Positions 16,241-25,481 of a stretch of DNA of 64,000 nucleotides are shown here, piece after piece. This stretch comes from Alphaproteobacteria bacterium (GTDB taxonomy: Bacteria > Pseudomonadota > Alphaproteobacteria > Caedimonadales > UBA1908), in contig JACESU010000003.1 of the NCBI GenBank assembly GCA_013911655.1, forward strand, positions 129,996 through 193,995. The letters are read 5' to 3'. The translations under genes and the position numbers were made by a program. Below the pieces are notes generated by a model. The model worked only from the letters and a program-made list of their open reading frames with translations, had not been told where the DNA came from and ran no database searches. Position 1 is the stretch's first letter. Each line of letters starts with the position of its first letter.

Positions 16241-17923
16241 ATGTCGGGGCAGGTTTTGAGAAGTATAACGTACTTTGGGGTGATTTTTTGCACCCTTATA
16301 GCAGGGTGCGAAACCCTTGAACACCATGACCCTTCTCTTAAAATGCAAACCCAGGATTACGACAAGAAACTGGTGACAGCGACTCCCCCAGTTCCGACTA
16401 CGCCCTTAATTGTGAAGCCTGTAAGCGTGCGGGAACGTTTTCCTGATTCCTTTAACAAAAAAGTCACGTTGACAGCCACCCATGGCCTTTCCCTAAAAGA
16501 GCTTCTCTTAGAGCTTGCCCGACAAAGTGGCATCAGTATGACGCTACACGCCAATGTGGAAGGATCAGTGACACTTCACTTGCACAATCAGATATTTAAG
16601 GAGGCGCTTCAGCAAATTTGCCGGGCGGCAGGTCTTCGATATCGTCTTCAAGGCGGAGGGCTTCAAATTGAAAAGGACACGCCTTTTGTCAAAACCCACA
16701 GTATTCAATTTTTGTCACTCATTCGTGAAAGTACTAACCGGATCTCCATTGCTACAGACGTTTTCTCGTCCATAGATGGCAAGCAAAACGAGCTTGATAA
16801 CGGCTCGAACACCATGCTGACCGGGACAAGTAAAACAGATTTTTGGGATGATCTTAAAAAGAATTTGGGATTGATTCTCCAAGAAGAAGGGCCTCAAACA
16901 TCTGAGCCGTTCTCCCTTCATGCTCAGGCAGGACTCTTGTCAGTTTTAGGGACCCAGGCCCAGCAGGAAAAAATCGCTCAGTATTTGGACACGCTCCAAA
17001 AGGCCGCATCAACCCAGGTCTTGATCGAAGCAAAAATCGTCGAAGTGAACCTCAAGAACGAATTTAAAAGCGGTATTAACTGGCAATCCTTGAAGGGCGA
17101 CTTTGCGCTTCAAGCCCCTTTGGGCAGCATCACAACACCTGGCCCCTTTAACCCAGAGGCAACGCCGCCTCGCAACATCTTTACCATCGGGGGGCACGGC
17201 AATCATCTTACGGGCCTCTTAAGTTTTATGCAGCATTTTGGCACGGTGCGCACACTGTCCAATCCGCGTCTGACGGTCATCAATAACCAAGCAGCAGTCC
17301 TTAAGGTTGCGACAAACCGGGTTTTTTTTCGCATCAATTATGATCGGGACTATTCCTTTGAAAACAGTTCGCGGGAGCGTGAACACGTGTCGAGTGAAAT
17401 TCAAACAGTGCCCATTGGCCTTGTGATGGTCGTACAGCCTTCTATAAATTTGCAAAATGGCAGCATCGTGATGACTGTACGCCCTACGATCTCACGCGTT
17501 GTCGGAGAAAAAGCAGATCCTGCTGTGTCCATTGTGTCAAAACAAAGCCAGGTTTCACTTATTCCAGAAATTCAAGTGCGCGAAATGGATTCGGTTTTCC
17601 AATTGATGTCAGGAGGTATGGTCTTGATGGGAGGGCTGATGGAAGAGCACGCTGCCCATGATCAAAACGGCGTGCCAGGCGTGTCGGATCTGTCGCTTCT
17701 GGGGAATCTGTTTAAAGGAAAAGAAGACGAGCGCTCAGTAAGTGAGCTTGTGATTTTCCTGCGTGCGACCATTATAGAGGGAAATCCGCAGTCCGTTGTG
17801 CCCGTGACCCAAGAGACAACCATTGGAAGCGCAGATAAAAATGTCTATGACAACTTCACGAGGGATCCAAGACCTGCACCGTGGCAGCGGGATCCCTTTT
17901 TTGAAGAAAAGCCGAGCCCTTAG
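16241..17923 (+). CDS. Secretin-family outer-membrane lipoprotein (MshL/PilN-like)
   Basis: 560 residues. An N-terminal lipobox (LIAGC, Cys23) marks a lipoprotein. Residues about 75-130 resemble the STN short domain (TATHGLSLKELLLELARQSGISM), followed by N-domain and secretin core: VLIEAKIVEVNLKNEFKSGI, FGTVRTLSNPRLTVINNQAAV, IVMTVRPTISRV, and GGMVLMGGLMEE...LGNLFKGK. This is the order of secretins of type IV pili of the MSHA/bundle-forming kind, which form the outer-membrane channel. No other assembly gene of that kind lies beside it. Its stop overlaps the convergent ribokinase stop by four bases. Family secure; which machine it serves is unknown. Confidence 0.87.
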   Translation: MSGQVLRSITYFGVIFCTLIAGCETLEHHDPSLKMQTQDYDKKLVTATPPVPTTPLIVKPVSVRERFPDSFNKKVTLTATHGLSLKELLLELARQSGISMTLHANVEGSVTLHLHNQIFKEALQQICRAAGLRYRLQGGGLQIEKDTPFVKTHSIQFLSLIRESTNRISIATDVFSSIDGKQNELDNGSNTMLTGTSKTDFWDDLKKNLGLILQEEGPQTSEPFSLHAQAGLLSVLGTQAQQEKIAQYLDTLQKAASTQVLIEAKIVEVNLKNEFKSGINWQSLKGDFALQAPLGSITTPGPFNPEATPPRNIFTIGGHGNHLTGLLSFMQHFGTVRTLSNPRLTVINNQAAVLKVATNRVFFRINYDRDYSFENSSREREHVSSEIQTVPIGLVMVVQPSINLQNGSIVMTVRPTISRVVGEKADPAVSIVSKQSQVSLIPEIQVREMDSVFQLMSGGMVLMGGLMEEHAAHDQNGVPGVSDLSLLGNLFKGKEDERSVSELVIFLRATIIEGNPQSVVPVTQETTIGSADKNVYDNFTRDPRPAPWQRDPFFEEKPSP

Positions 17924-18846
17924 CGCAGCTTTTTAAGGGGTGGTAACTTTGAGAGGGCCTCTTTTGTTTCTTGCAAGGTCGGAAGGCTTGTTTGCGCGCC
18001 CATACGGGTACACGTGAGAGAGCTTGCGACGGCCGCAAACCTAAGCGCGTCATGGAAAGAATCATGCTGATGAATGCGAGAGGCAAAGGCGCCGCAAAAA
18101 GCGTCTCCGGCGGCTGTGGTATCGACACTTGTGATACGCAGGGCCGGGACTTCCCACTCTTCTGAGGGGGAAGAGGCAAAGGCGCCGTGGCTGCCAAGAG
18201 TCACGATACACGTGGTTCCATAGGTGCTGGTGATGCGTCTTGCAGCAATGGAAGGCGAAATGGATTCAAACCCTAGGTGAAGGGACAAAATCGTGGTTTC
18301 GATTTCATTCATGACAAGATAATCAACGGATCCTAAAAGGTCTGTGGGTATTTTTCTTGCCGGTGCCAGATTTAGGAGCGTGCGCGCCTCTCTGGCTTTG
18401 GCACGCCGTAACAGCTCCCATGTTTCTTCTTGGGGAACCTCGCACTGGGTCACGACAAGGTTTTGGGAAGACATTTCTTCGTCTGCAATCAAAGAGCTTT
18501 TGATCATCTCATTGGCACCGGCTGCGACGACGATCATGTTTTCACCGCCTTGGTCCACACAGATGGCAGCACACCCCGTGGGTGCGTCAGGGATCACATG
18601 GAGGGCGTCTGTGTTAACGCCGGCATCCCCCAGAGAGTGCCGCAGTTGTTTGGCAAAATCATCTTTGCCCACGCATCCATACATGCGCACACGAGCGCCG
18701 CTGAGGGCAGCTGCAGCGGCTTGATTGGCACCTTTGCCGCCAGGAATAAAGGAATAACCGGGACACACAACGGTGTTGCTGGGGCGCGGCATTTCGGGTA
18801 CGCGCATGACCATGTCCATGTTTAAGGCGCCAAAAACAAGAATCAC
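17920..18846 (-). CDS. rbsK: Ribokinase (PfkB family)
   Basis: Phosphorylates ribose to ribose 5-phosphate. Visible are the N-terminal signature ILVFGALNMDMV, GGKGANQAAAAA (substrate-binding loop) and the C-terminal PfkB motif DTTAAGDAFCGAF with the catalytic Asp. The GTG at 18846 has AAGGGG seven bases upstream and places the start where ribokinases usually begin; an ATG 21 bases earlier is the alternative. No ribose transporter gene is nearby. Another PfkB sugar kinase is possible but ribokinase fits best. Confidence 0.88.
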   Translation of the reverse strand: MILVFGALNMDMVMRVPEMPRPSNTVVCPGYSFIPGGKGANQAAAAALSGARVRMYGCVGKDDFAKQLRHSLGDAGVNTDALHVIPDAPTGCAAICVDQGGENMIVVAAGANEMIKSSLIADEEMSSQNLVVTQCEVPQEETWELLRRAKAREARTLLNLAPARKIPTDLLGSVDYLVMNEIETTILSLHLGFESISPSIAARRITSTYGTTCIVTLGSHGAFASSPSEEWEVPALRITSVDTTAAGDAFCGAFASRIHQHDSFHDALRFAAVASSLTCTRMGAQTSLPTLQETKEALSKLPPLKKLR

Positions 18847-18979
18847 CTTCTTACCCCTTCCATTCATTATTTGCTCATTAAGGTTACTACATACGCACTT
18901 GAGACAAAGTGGTCAACGCTCTAGGCTTATGATAATAAAATATGGTAACTTTTTTCAGTCAGTATTAAGAGTTTTTGTC

Positions 18980-19642
18980 ATGGTGGATTTTCAGGCGCTA
19001 CGTCAAGCAATGGTGGTGGGGCAGATTTTACCCTGCGTTCAAGTCTCGGGCGCGTTGCGCCGTGCCCTTGAAACACTTCCCCGAGAGGACTGTGTGGCGG
19101 CCCACTGGCGTACCATGGCGTACGCTGACGGGGACGCGCCCCTTGAAGATGGGCGTTTTTTGTTGTCTGCCCTTTCATTTATGAGACTGTTGAAAGAGGC
19201 GCAAATTGAAAAATACCACAAAGTCCTGGATGTGGGGGCAGGCGTTGGTTACACAAGCGCCATGATTGGAGCGGTTGCCGAGCGGGTGGTGGGTCTTGAG
19301 ACGAGTCCGACCCTCGTCCTTCGTGCCCAAGAATTTCTATCAAAAAACCATATGACCCATGTCAGTGTTGAGGCTGTTTCTGATTTCAGTGTGGTGCCTG
19401 AGGAAGCGGCGTCCTATGGTGTGATTCTGGTGGAGGGATGTTTGAATGAGGCGCCCCATGGGTACTTAGAGGCACTCAAAGAAGGGGGTCGTCTGCTGTG
19501 TTTTTTGAGACGACCTCACGGAAGTCTACCCCAAGCGACCCTCTTTGAAAAATACCAAGGGACCGTTTCGAAAAAAGCACTTTTTGAAGGGGCTGCCTCT
19601 TTGTTAGAGTCCCAAAGTTTGTCTCAAAGAAAGGCGAGTTAA
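18980..19642 (+). CDS. Protein-L-isoaspartate O-methyltransferase-like protein
   Basis: 220 residues. The SAM-binding region is clear: VLDVGAGVGYTSAMIG (motif I), the acidic post-I strand VVGLE, and GVILVEGC. The upstream MVDFQALRQAMVVGQILPC opening and the AYADGDAPLEDGR stretch match the alphaproteobacterial PIMT-like proteins found upstream of tolC. The mid-part GCLNEAPHGYLEALKEGGRLLCFL matches the PIMT C-half. Whether it repairs isoaspartate is unproven for this subgroup. The ATG at 18980 is chosen because the longer frame runs into the rbsK promoter. First gene of a run with rhodanese, tolC, popZ and lptA. Confidence 0.85.
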   Translation: MVDFQALRQAMVVGQILPCVQVSGALRRALETLPREDCVAAHWRTMAYADGDAPLEDGRFLLSALSFMRLLKEAQIEKYHKVLDVGAGVGYTSAMIGAVAERVVGLETSPTLVLRAQEFLSKNHMTHVSVEAVSDFSVVPEEAASYGVILVEGCLNEAPHGYLEALKEGGRLLCFLRRPHGSLPQATLFEKYQGTVSKKALFEGAASLLESQSLSQRKAS

Positions 19643-19647
19643 AGGTT

Positions 19648-19965
19648 ATGCTTGCATCAGTTAACGCCGAAGACTTATTTCGTTTATTAAAAGAGGGAAC
19701 GCCTCCCGCTGTTCTGGACGTGCGCGAACCTCTAGAGTGTCAAACAAGGCCCTTTGAAGGGGCTGTATGCATCCCGCTTGGGTTGCTACAAGGGCGTTTG
19801 AATGAACTTGATCCTGACCAAGAAATAGTCGTGCTTTGTTTAGGAGGAAAGAGAAGCGCCCTTGCTTGTCATTTGCTTCAAGGAGCAGGCTTTGATAAAG
19901 TGAAGAATTTGAATGGTGGCATGATTGCGTGGGAAGCTTTTTTAGAGCACCACGATTTGGGTTAA
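19648..19965 (+). CDS. Rhodanese-like domain protein
   Basis: 105 residues, one rhodanese domain. The substrate-loop Cys is in VVLCLGGKRS (family: CxxGxRS), and the N-terminal VLDVREPLE and C-terminal LNGGMIAW motifs are present, so it is expected to be a catalytically competent single-domain sulphurtransferase or persulphide carrier. It starts five bases after the methyltransferase stop and 11 bases before tolC. Confidence 0.93.
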   Translation: MLASVNAEDLFRLLKEGTPPAVLDVREPLECQTRPFEGAVCIPLGLLQGRLNELDPDQEIVVLCLGGKRSALACHLLQGAGFDKVKNLNGGMIAWEAFLEHHDLG

Positions 19966-19976
19966 TGGAGGAATAA

Positions 19977-21488
19977 ATGACAAGACTTCAGCAGCGTGCA
20001 GTGTTGCTCTTGAGTGTGATGTGGGCAGCCGTTTCTTGTGTGCAAGAAACCCGTGCAGCCGATGCGACACCTAAATCGATGCAAGGAAAAAAGGGCCATA
20101 AAAAGACGGCAGCCTCCGCAAAGCCTAAAACCCTTTCTATGGAGCATCCCTTCTATAAGGCGCTCATCCAGACTTATAACACGAACCCGACCTTGCAAGG
20201 AAAGGCGCGCGATCAATATGCCAATGCCGAGGCTGTCGCACAGGCGCTTGCAGGATGGCGTCCAAGCTTAAATCTAAGCCACACAACCCAGCGTGGAGGG
20301 CAAGAAACACAAGTCACTCAATTCGATGCGTTAAACCGCCCCATAGGGCCAAGGCAATATAGCACAACCTATCAAACGGCGTTGAACTTAACCCAAAACC
20401 TTTATGCGGGCGGTGGAACTGTTGCGGCTGTGGGGGGCGCGCGGGCATCCATGGGCGCCAACATTGCAGATTTCGCCAGTACCGAACAGTCGACGCTTTC
20501 CAATGCCGTGCAAGCCTATATTGATCTTTGTCTTAAAAGAGCGCTTTGGGATTTGAAGCAAAAAAACGTCGTGGTGAAAAAGAAAACCCTTGATCAAGCC
20601 AAGGCCCGTATGGAAGTGGGAGAATTAACCCTGACCGATGTTTCCCAAGCGGAAAGCGAATATGCATCCGCCCAGTCCGATGAGATCAGTGCGCGCGCTG
20701 ATGTGGAAACGGCTAAGGAAACCTATCATCAGGTTGTGGGTGAGGTGCCTGCGGCCTCTTTGCCATTACCAGATCCTGTGACGCTTTTCATACCCGTTCC
20801 TAAAGATCAAGAGACGTTTGTGAGTGACGCGGTACAAAATAACCCGCAAATTATTTTGGCGAAACTCTCTTATGAGGCGGCTAAATACGGTATAGATCAA
20901 AACAAAGCGGCTCTTTTGCCGTCTGTGGGACTGACCGGAAGTCTTCAGCGCAACGTCACCAGTGATACCGTGAATAATGCCCGAAATGCCAGAAATAATG
21001 CGGCGTCCATAGGGGTGACGGTAAGTGTTCCTCTTTATGGTAACGGTGGATCCGATTGGTCTAAATTTCGACAAGCAAGGCAGACGGCCACAAGTAAGAA
21101 GATTGCCATTATCACAGCTGAGCGTAGTATTAGACAAAGTGCTATTTCTGCGTGGGAGTCCTGGAAGTCAACAGGTGATCAAATTACGCACCTGGAAACA
21201 CAAGTTGAGGCCGCTAAAATCAGCCTAGAAGGCGTGCGTCAAGAGTCCTTAGTGGGTGAGCGCACACTTCTTGATGTGCTTAATGCTGAAGACGCTCTTT
21301 TGCAAGCTGAGACCAATTTAATCCAATCACGGACTAATTTCTTGATTGCAGGCTTTCAGATGCTCTTGTCCCTGGGGCAACTTACCGCGGCCGGTCTTGG
21401 TCTTCCTGTGGAGTATTATCCTGTGAAAGAGTATGCTAAGGACGTAGAAGGTATGTGGATCGGTACGGGATACGAACCCAAAAAGTAG
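19977..21488 (+). CDS. tolC: TolC family outer-membrane channel
   Basis: 503 residues. A signal peptide (residues 1-28) is followed by two repeats of the outer membrane efflux protein fold: the first with YNTNPTLQGKARDQYANAEA and QALAGWRPSLNLSHTT, the second with NNPQIILAKLSYEAAKYGID and ALLPSVGLTGS; long coiled-coil helices lie between. Partners would be type I secretion or RND pumps elsewhere in the genome. GGAGGAATAA before the ATG is a strong ribosome site. The tolC-DUF2497(popZ) order is common in alphaproteobacteria. Confidence 0.94.
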   Translation: MTRLQQRAVLLLSVMWAAVSCVQETRAADATPKSMQGKKGHKKTAASAKPKTLSMEHPFYKALIQTYNTNPTLQGKARDQYANAEAVAQALAGWRPSLNLSHTTQRGGQETQVTQFDALNRPIGPRQYSTTYQTALNLTQNLYAGGGTVAAVGGARASMGANIADFASTEQSTLSNAVQAYIDLCLKRALWDLKQKNVVVKKKTLDQAKARMEVGELTLTDVSQAESEYASAQSDEISARADVETAKETYHQVVGEVPAASLPLPDPVTLFIPVPKDQETFVSDAVQNNPQIILAKLSYEAAKYGIDQNKAALLPSVGLTGSLQRNVTSDTVNNARNARNNAASIGVTVSVPLYGNGGSDWSKFRQARQTATSKKIAIITAERSIRQSAISAWESWKSTGDQITHLETQVEAAKISLEGVRQESLVGERTLLDVLNAEDALLQAETNLIQSRTNFLIAGFQMLLSLGQLTAAGLGLPVEYYPVKEYAKDVEGMWIGTGYEPKK

Positions 21489-21499
21489 GATACGCTCAG

Positions 21500-22387
21500 A
21501 TGGCAGGACAACACGCTGACTCTCAAAAATCCATGGAAGACATTCTTTCGTCTATTAGGGAAACCATAGAAGAAGATATGAAAGCCGGAAAGAATTGGAC
21601 AGAGACAACCCTTGGCAAAGTGATCGCGTCAGCAGCGCCTTCGGCTGAAAAAGATGACGTGTTTGAGCTGACGCAGATGGTGAATGAGGACGGCTCTGTC
21701 ACCGATCTTAGTTCATCAACGGATGCAGCGGCCGCTTTTGATCTAGCCGTGCAAAAAGCAGAAAAAGAAGAAGCCGAGCGTGCGTCGTCTCAGGATTTAG
21801 ATTTTTCTGCCCCTGAGTCTTTGACGTCTCAAGAGGGCACTCCGTCGTTTGAGGTTGAAAACTTTGCGGCTGTGGGGATGCCTGAAGAAGTGTCCGTTGA
21901 GGCGGTGTCTGCCCCGCCAGAACAAAAAGTCGAAGATCTCTTTGATCTTGCTGTTGTACCACAAACATCATCTGATTCCTCAATCGACGTTTCAATGGAT
22001 GCATCAGATGTGGACGCACTCTTTTCAGAGGCGCCTTCAAGGGTACAAGACGCCACGGTAGACACAAATGATTTTGAGCAAACGGAGCCCATGATGTCCT
22101 CTTTTGAAGAAGATCAAGCCTTTTTATCTGAGGAAGCGCTTACGGCGTCTACTCTTGCTCTTTCAGAGCTTAGTCAAACTGTTGGACAGCAAAGTCGCGC
22201 TAAAAGAAATGGGCCTCCCCCCGAAGGTGTGGGTGCTCAAACTTTGGATGAAATCATGCAAGACCTTCTTCGCCCCATGCTGAAAGAGTGGCTTGATGCA
22301 CGCCTTCCTTCTCTTGTAAAATGGATTGTGACTGAACAAATCGAAAAAATGATTCAGCAAAGTCAGGAACCACAAAAGGACAGCTAA
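21500..22387 (+). CDS. popZ: Polar organising protein PopZ-like (DUF2497)
   Basis: 295 residues from the ATG at 21500. The N-terminal helix SMEDILSSIRETIEED and the C-terminal LRPMLKEWLDARLPSLVKW...EQIEKMI are the two conserved blocks of PopZ; between them is a long acidic, low-complexity region rich in Glu, Ser, Val and Asp. In Caulobacter the C-terminal helices drive polar condensate formation and the linker sets its fluidity; the linker here is longer. It starts 11 bases after tolC and ends 4 bases before lptA. Confidence 0.9.
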   Translation: MAGQHADSQKSMEDILSSIRETIEEDMKAGKNWTETTLGKVIASAAPSAEKDDVFELTQMVNEDGSVTDLSSSTDAAAAFDLAVQKAEKEEAERASSQDLDFSAPESLTSQEGTPSFEVENFAAVGMPEEVSVEAVSAPPEQKVEDLFDLAVVPQTSSDSSIDVSMDASDVDALFSEAPSRVQDATVDTNDFEQTEPMMSSFEEDQAFLSEEALTASTLALSELSQTVGQQSRAKRNGPPPEGVGAQTLDEIMQDLLRPMLKEWLDARLPSLVKWIVTEQIEKMIQQSQEPQKDS

Positions 22388-22391
22388 GGCT

Positions 22392-23243
22392 ATGAGCAAA
22401 AAACAGGCAAAACTACTAGGGGTATTGGGTCTTCTTTTAGGAGGTATAAATTCCCTTTATGCTTTTAGTTTTGCAGGAAAATCAGGTGAATCTGGCGCGT
22501 TACCTGTGGAAATTGACGCAGCCAGCGGGATTACGTGCGAGAAAAAAGGGCAAGTGTGTACAGCTAGAGGGAACGTGATTGTGACCCACGGCGATACCAC
22601 TTTGACTTGCGACGTTCTCAAGGCCTTTTTTCAAATGGATGCGCAGGATCGTCCCCAAGATCTTATTCGTCTTGAGGCCCATGGAAACGTGCGTATTAAG
22701 GCAAAAAATGGCGCCCAACGTGCGACCGGTGACGTGGGTGTCTTTCACGTAAAAACATCCCATGCGGTGCTCACGGGAAGCTCTCTCTTCCTTGCCCTTG
22801 GTGAAACCCACGTCCGGGCACGTGACTCCCTTGAGTATTTTGATCAAAAAAAAATGGCCGTTGCCAAGGGTGAGGCATCTGTTGAAAAACAAGGAAAACT
22901 TTTAAAAGCGGACCAACTGGACGCGTACTTCAAGGAAAATCACCAAAAAGAGACCCTTGATCATGTGGATGCCACAGGAAATGTTTTTGCCTCGACGGTT
23001 GACGATATTGCGCAGGGCGACCGGGGCGTTTATACAGACGCCGATGAGGTGGTTGTTTTAACAGGTAATGTGCGCATTACGAAAAAAGGGCAAGGTCGTA
23101 TGGTGGGAGAGCGCGGTCGCTATGATATGAAAAACGGCGTTGCGTCACTACTTCCTCCTGAAAAAGGATCCCAAGCGTCCTCGTCTGGTCCCAAAACAAG
23201 AGTCAAAGTTCTTTTAATTCCTCGCCAAGAAAAGAGTGCTTAA
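22392..23243 (+). CDS. lptA: LPS transport periplasmic protein LptA
   Basis: 283 residues. A signal-like N-terminus ([16 protein letters not shown]) is followed by the OstA/LptA beta-jellyroll repeats: [52 protein letters not shown] and [16 protein letters not shown]. LptA bridges the inner- and outer-membrane parts of the LPS exporter. It is longer than many LptA proteins (about 180-200). It directly precedes lptB. lptC, normally upstream, is not here; popZ takes that place. Confidence 0.88.
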   Translation: MSKKQAKLLGVLGLLLGGINSLYAFSFAGKSGESGALPVEIDAASGITCEKKGQVCTARGNVIVTHGDTTLTCDVLKAFFQMDAQDRPQDLIRLEAHGNVRIKAKNGAQRATGDVGVFHVKTSHAVLTGSSLFLALGETHVRARDSLEYFDQKKMAVAKGEASVEKQGKLLKADQLDAYFKENHQKETLDHVDATGNVFASTVDDIAQGDRGVYTDADEVVVLTGNVRITKKGQGRMVGERGRYDMKNGVASLLPPEKGSQASSSGPKTRVKVLLIPRQEKSA

Positions 23244-23244
23244 C

Positions 23245-24015
23245 GTGAGCAAAACAAAATCTTCTCCAGTGGATTACAAAGCCCTTAATCAGGCGCGCGG
23301 TCTTGAGGCGCTTCATCTTGAAAAGTCTTATCATGCAAGACCTGTGGTGCGGGATGTCAGTATCCGCGTCAAGCGCGGCGAAGCGGTTGGTCTTTTGGGT
23401 CCTAACGGTGCAGGTAAAACAACGGTTTTTTCCATGATTGCTGGACTTGTGAAGGCCGATAACGGATCGATTTTGCTCGATAGTCACGACATTTCGACCC
23501 TTCCTATGTACCGACGCGCAAGACTTGGCATTGGGTACCTTCCCCAAGAAGCGTCCATCTTTAGAGGACTGAACGTCGAGGAAAATGTTCGCGCTGTTTT
23601 AGAAGTCACACAAAGCGATCCGGATAAACGGGAAGACATCCTCGAGCGATTGCTTGAAGAGTTTTCTTTGACGCATCTGAGGCGTTCGTCCGCCTTGACT
23701 TTGTCTGGTGGCGAGAGACGGCGCGTTGAAATTGCACGTTCTTTGGCAGGTGATCCCCATTTTATGATGCTCGATGAGCCGTTGGCAGGTATCGACCCCA
23801 TTGCCGTCCATGATGTCCGTCATTTAATCAGTCATTTAAAAGAGCGTGATATTGGGGTCCTCTTAACGGACCATAATGTGAGAGAGACTCTTGATATTGT
23901 CGATAGAGCCTATATCATAAACGAAGGCAAGGTCCTTATGGAAGGCACGCCTTCAGAGATTGTGGCCGATGAAACGGTCCGACGTGTTTATCTGGGAGAA
24001 AACTTCCGTCTTTGA
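23245..24015 (+). CDS. lptB: LPS export ABC transporter ATP-binding protein LptB
   Basis: 256 residues. Walker A is GPNGAGKTT, the Q-loop lies in [17 protein letters not shown], the signature is [16 protein letters not shown], Walker B is [13 protein letters not shown] and the switch His is in [13 protein letters not shown]. The EASIFRGL and AGIDPIAV stretches are specific to LptB among ABC ATPases. The start is a GTG just after the lptA stop (23245); another GTG nine bases earlier is possible. Energises LPS extraction with LptFG, not in the window. Confidence 0.96.
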   Translation: MSKTKSSPVDYKALNQARGLEALHLEKSYHARPVVRDVSIRVKRGEAVGLLGPNGAGKTTVFSMIAGLVKADNGSILLDSHDISTLPMYRRARLGIGYLPQEASIFRGLNVEENVRAVLEVTQSDPDKREDILERLLEEFSLTHLRRSSALTLSGGERRRVEIARSLAGDPHFMMLDEPLAGIDPIAVHDVRHLISHLKERDIGVLLTDHNVRETLDIVDRAYIINEGKVLMEGTPSEIVADETVRRVYLGENFRL

Positions 24016-24038
24016 GGGCTGTGAGAGAGGGGGCGTCG

Positions 24039-25475
24039 ATGCGTCTATCTCAAAAGCTACAGCAAAAACAGACAACCTCTTTGGTGGTGACGCCACAGCT
24101 GCGTCAAGCAATCCATCTCCTCTCTCTAAGCAATCTAGAACTTGTGGCGCACCTTCAGCAAACGGTTCTTGATAACCCTCTTTTAGAATTAGAAGGATAC
24201 GATAAAACGTCCGAAGACGTACCTATCAAAAGTGAAGAAGGCGATTGGGAATCTCCTGCCTCAGACGTACACGAGAATTTATGGAGTGCGGACAGCACGA
24301 GCGACCGGTGGGCAGGGGGAACGCCTGTGACCGAAGCTAGTCTTGACCCCTTTGCGACTATTGAAGCGCCTCCTCTTACCTTGCAAGAACATCTCCTTCT
24401 TCAAATGCAGAACATGTTTGAGATGCACAGCCAGCAAGTGGTCGCCCTGCATCTTCTTGCCGATCTTGATGAAGCGGGTTACTTAACAACGGATTTTGAA
24501 TCGCTATCAAAGAGCCTAGGATGCACAGAAGTAGAGATTGAAGAGGTGCTAAGACACCTTCAAACCTGTGACCCCGCCGGTATTTTTGCAAGGAATTTGC
24601 AAGAGTGCCTCACAGCTCAGCTGAAGGAACGGCATTTGTGGACGCCAATTTTTGAGAGGCTTATGGCCCATTTATCATTATTTGGGGAGGGTAAGATTGA
24701 CATCCTGCTAAAAAAAGCGGCCCTTTCCAAAGAAGAATTGATTGACGCGCTTCAGGTGATCAGAAGCCTTGATCCAAAGCCTGGACTTGCGTACGCCAAA
24801 AAAGATAATCCCCCAATTCTGCCGGATTTATTTGTGACCTGGCACGGCGAAGATCAAAGATGGGATGTACGTTTTAACGAGGCTACTCTGCCCAAAGTTC
24901 TTATTGATACAGGATATTACGCACGCGTATGGGAATTAGGTAAAAAAGAAATCCAAGTATATCTAAAGGAGCAACTTTCCTCGGCCCAGTGGCTTGTCAA
25001 AGCGCTCGATCAGCGGGCGCAAAATGTTCTAAAAGTCGCTACCATGCTGGTCGCCACACAACAAGATTTCTTAAAGCACGGTCTGTCCCACCTGCAACCA
25101 CTCACTTTGAAAGATGTCGCACTAGAGCTAGGGCTTCATGAAAGCACCGTCTCGCGAGTTGTGAATCACAAGTATTTACAAACACCTAGGGGCGTTTTCG
25201 AGATGAAAGTATTCTTTTCCAACGCCGTGATGGGAATGGCCGATGATGCACAGCATTCAGCGGTCAGTGTGCGCCATTTGCTTTCTGAGCTTATCCAAGA
25301 AGAAAATCCAGAAGATCCATATTCAGACGATCAACTAGTCCAAAAAATGGCTGAAAAAGGCGTTGACGTGGCACGCCGCACCATTTCCAAATACCGAAAA
25401 CTTCTTAAAATCCCGTCGTCGTACGAGCGCAAAAGAACCCACGAGCAAGCCAGTCTTGCCAAAGTTGCCTCTTAA
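24039..25475 (+). CDS. rpoN: RNA polymerase sigma-54 factor
   Basis: 478 residues. Region I is visible (LSQKLQQKQTTSLVVTPQLRQAIHLLSLSN...LLELE), then the acidic region II, the core-binding domain (LLLQMQ...DLDEAGYLTTDF), the HTH (LKDVALELGLHESTVSRVVNHKY) and the diagnostic RpoN box ARRTISKYRKLLKIPSS. Start ATG 24039 has AGAGAGGGGG upstream; the frame overlaps the lptB end if extended. The lptA-lptB-rpoN order is typical. Expected targets (flagellar or nitrogen genes) need a bacterial enhancer-binding protein, none of which is in the window. Confidence 0.97.
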   Translation: MRLSQKLQQKQTTSLVVTPQLRQAIHLLSLSNLELVAHLQQTVLDNPLLELEGYDKTSEDVPIKSEEGDWESPASDVHENLWSADSTSDRWAGGTPVTEASLDPFATIEAPPLTLQEHLLLQMQNMFEMHSQQVVALHLLADLDEAGYLTTDFESLSKSLGCTEVEIEEVLRHLQTCDPAGIFARNLQECLTAQLKERHLWTPIFERLMAHLSLFGEGKIDILLKKAALSKEELIDALQVIRSLDPKPGLAYAKKDNPPILPDLFVTWHGEDQRWDVRFNEATLPKVLIDTGYYARVWELGKKEIQVYLKEQLSSAQWLVKALDQRAQNVLKVATMLVATQQDFLKHGLSHLQPLTLKDVALELGLHESTVSRVVNHKYLQTPRGVFEMKVFFSNAVMGMADDAQHSAVSVRHLLSELIQEENPEDPYSDDQLVQKMAEKGVDVARRTISKYRKLLKIPSSYERKRTHEQASLAKVAS

Positions 25476-25481
25476 AGCGCC

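Noticed and set aside
18773-18979. Longer N-terminus for the PIMT-like protein
   Set aside because: The extension would overlap the divergent ribokinase gene and its promoter, and matches no homologue pattern; the ATG at 18980 fits the family start.
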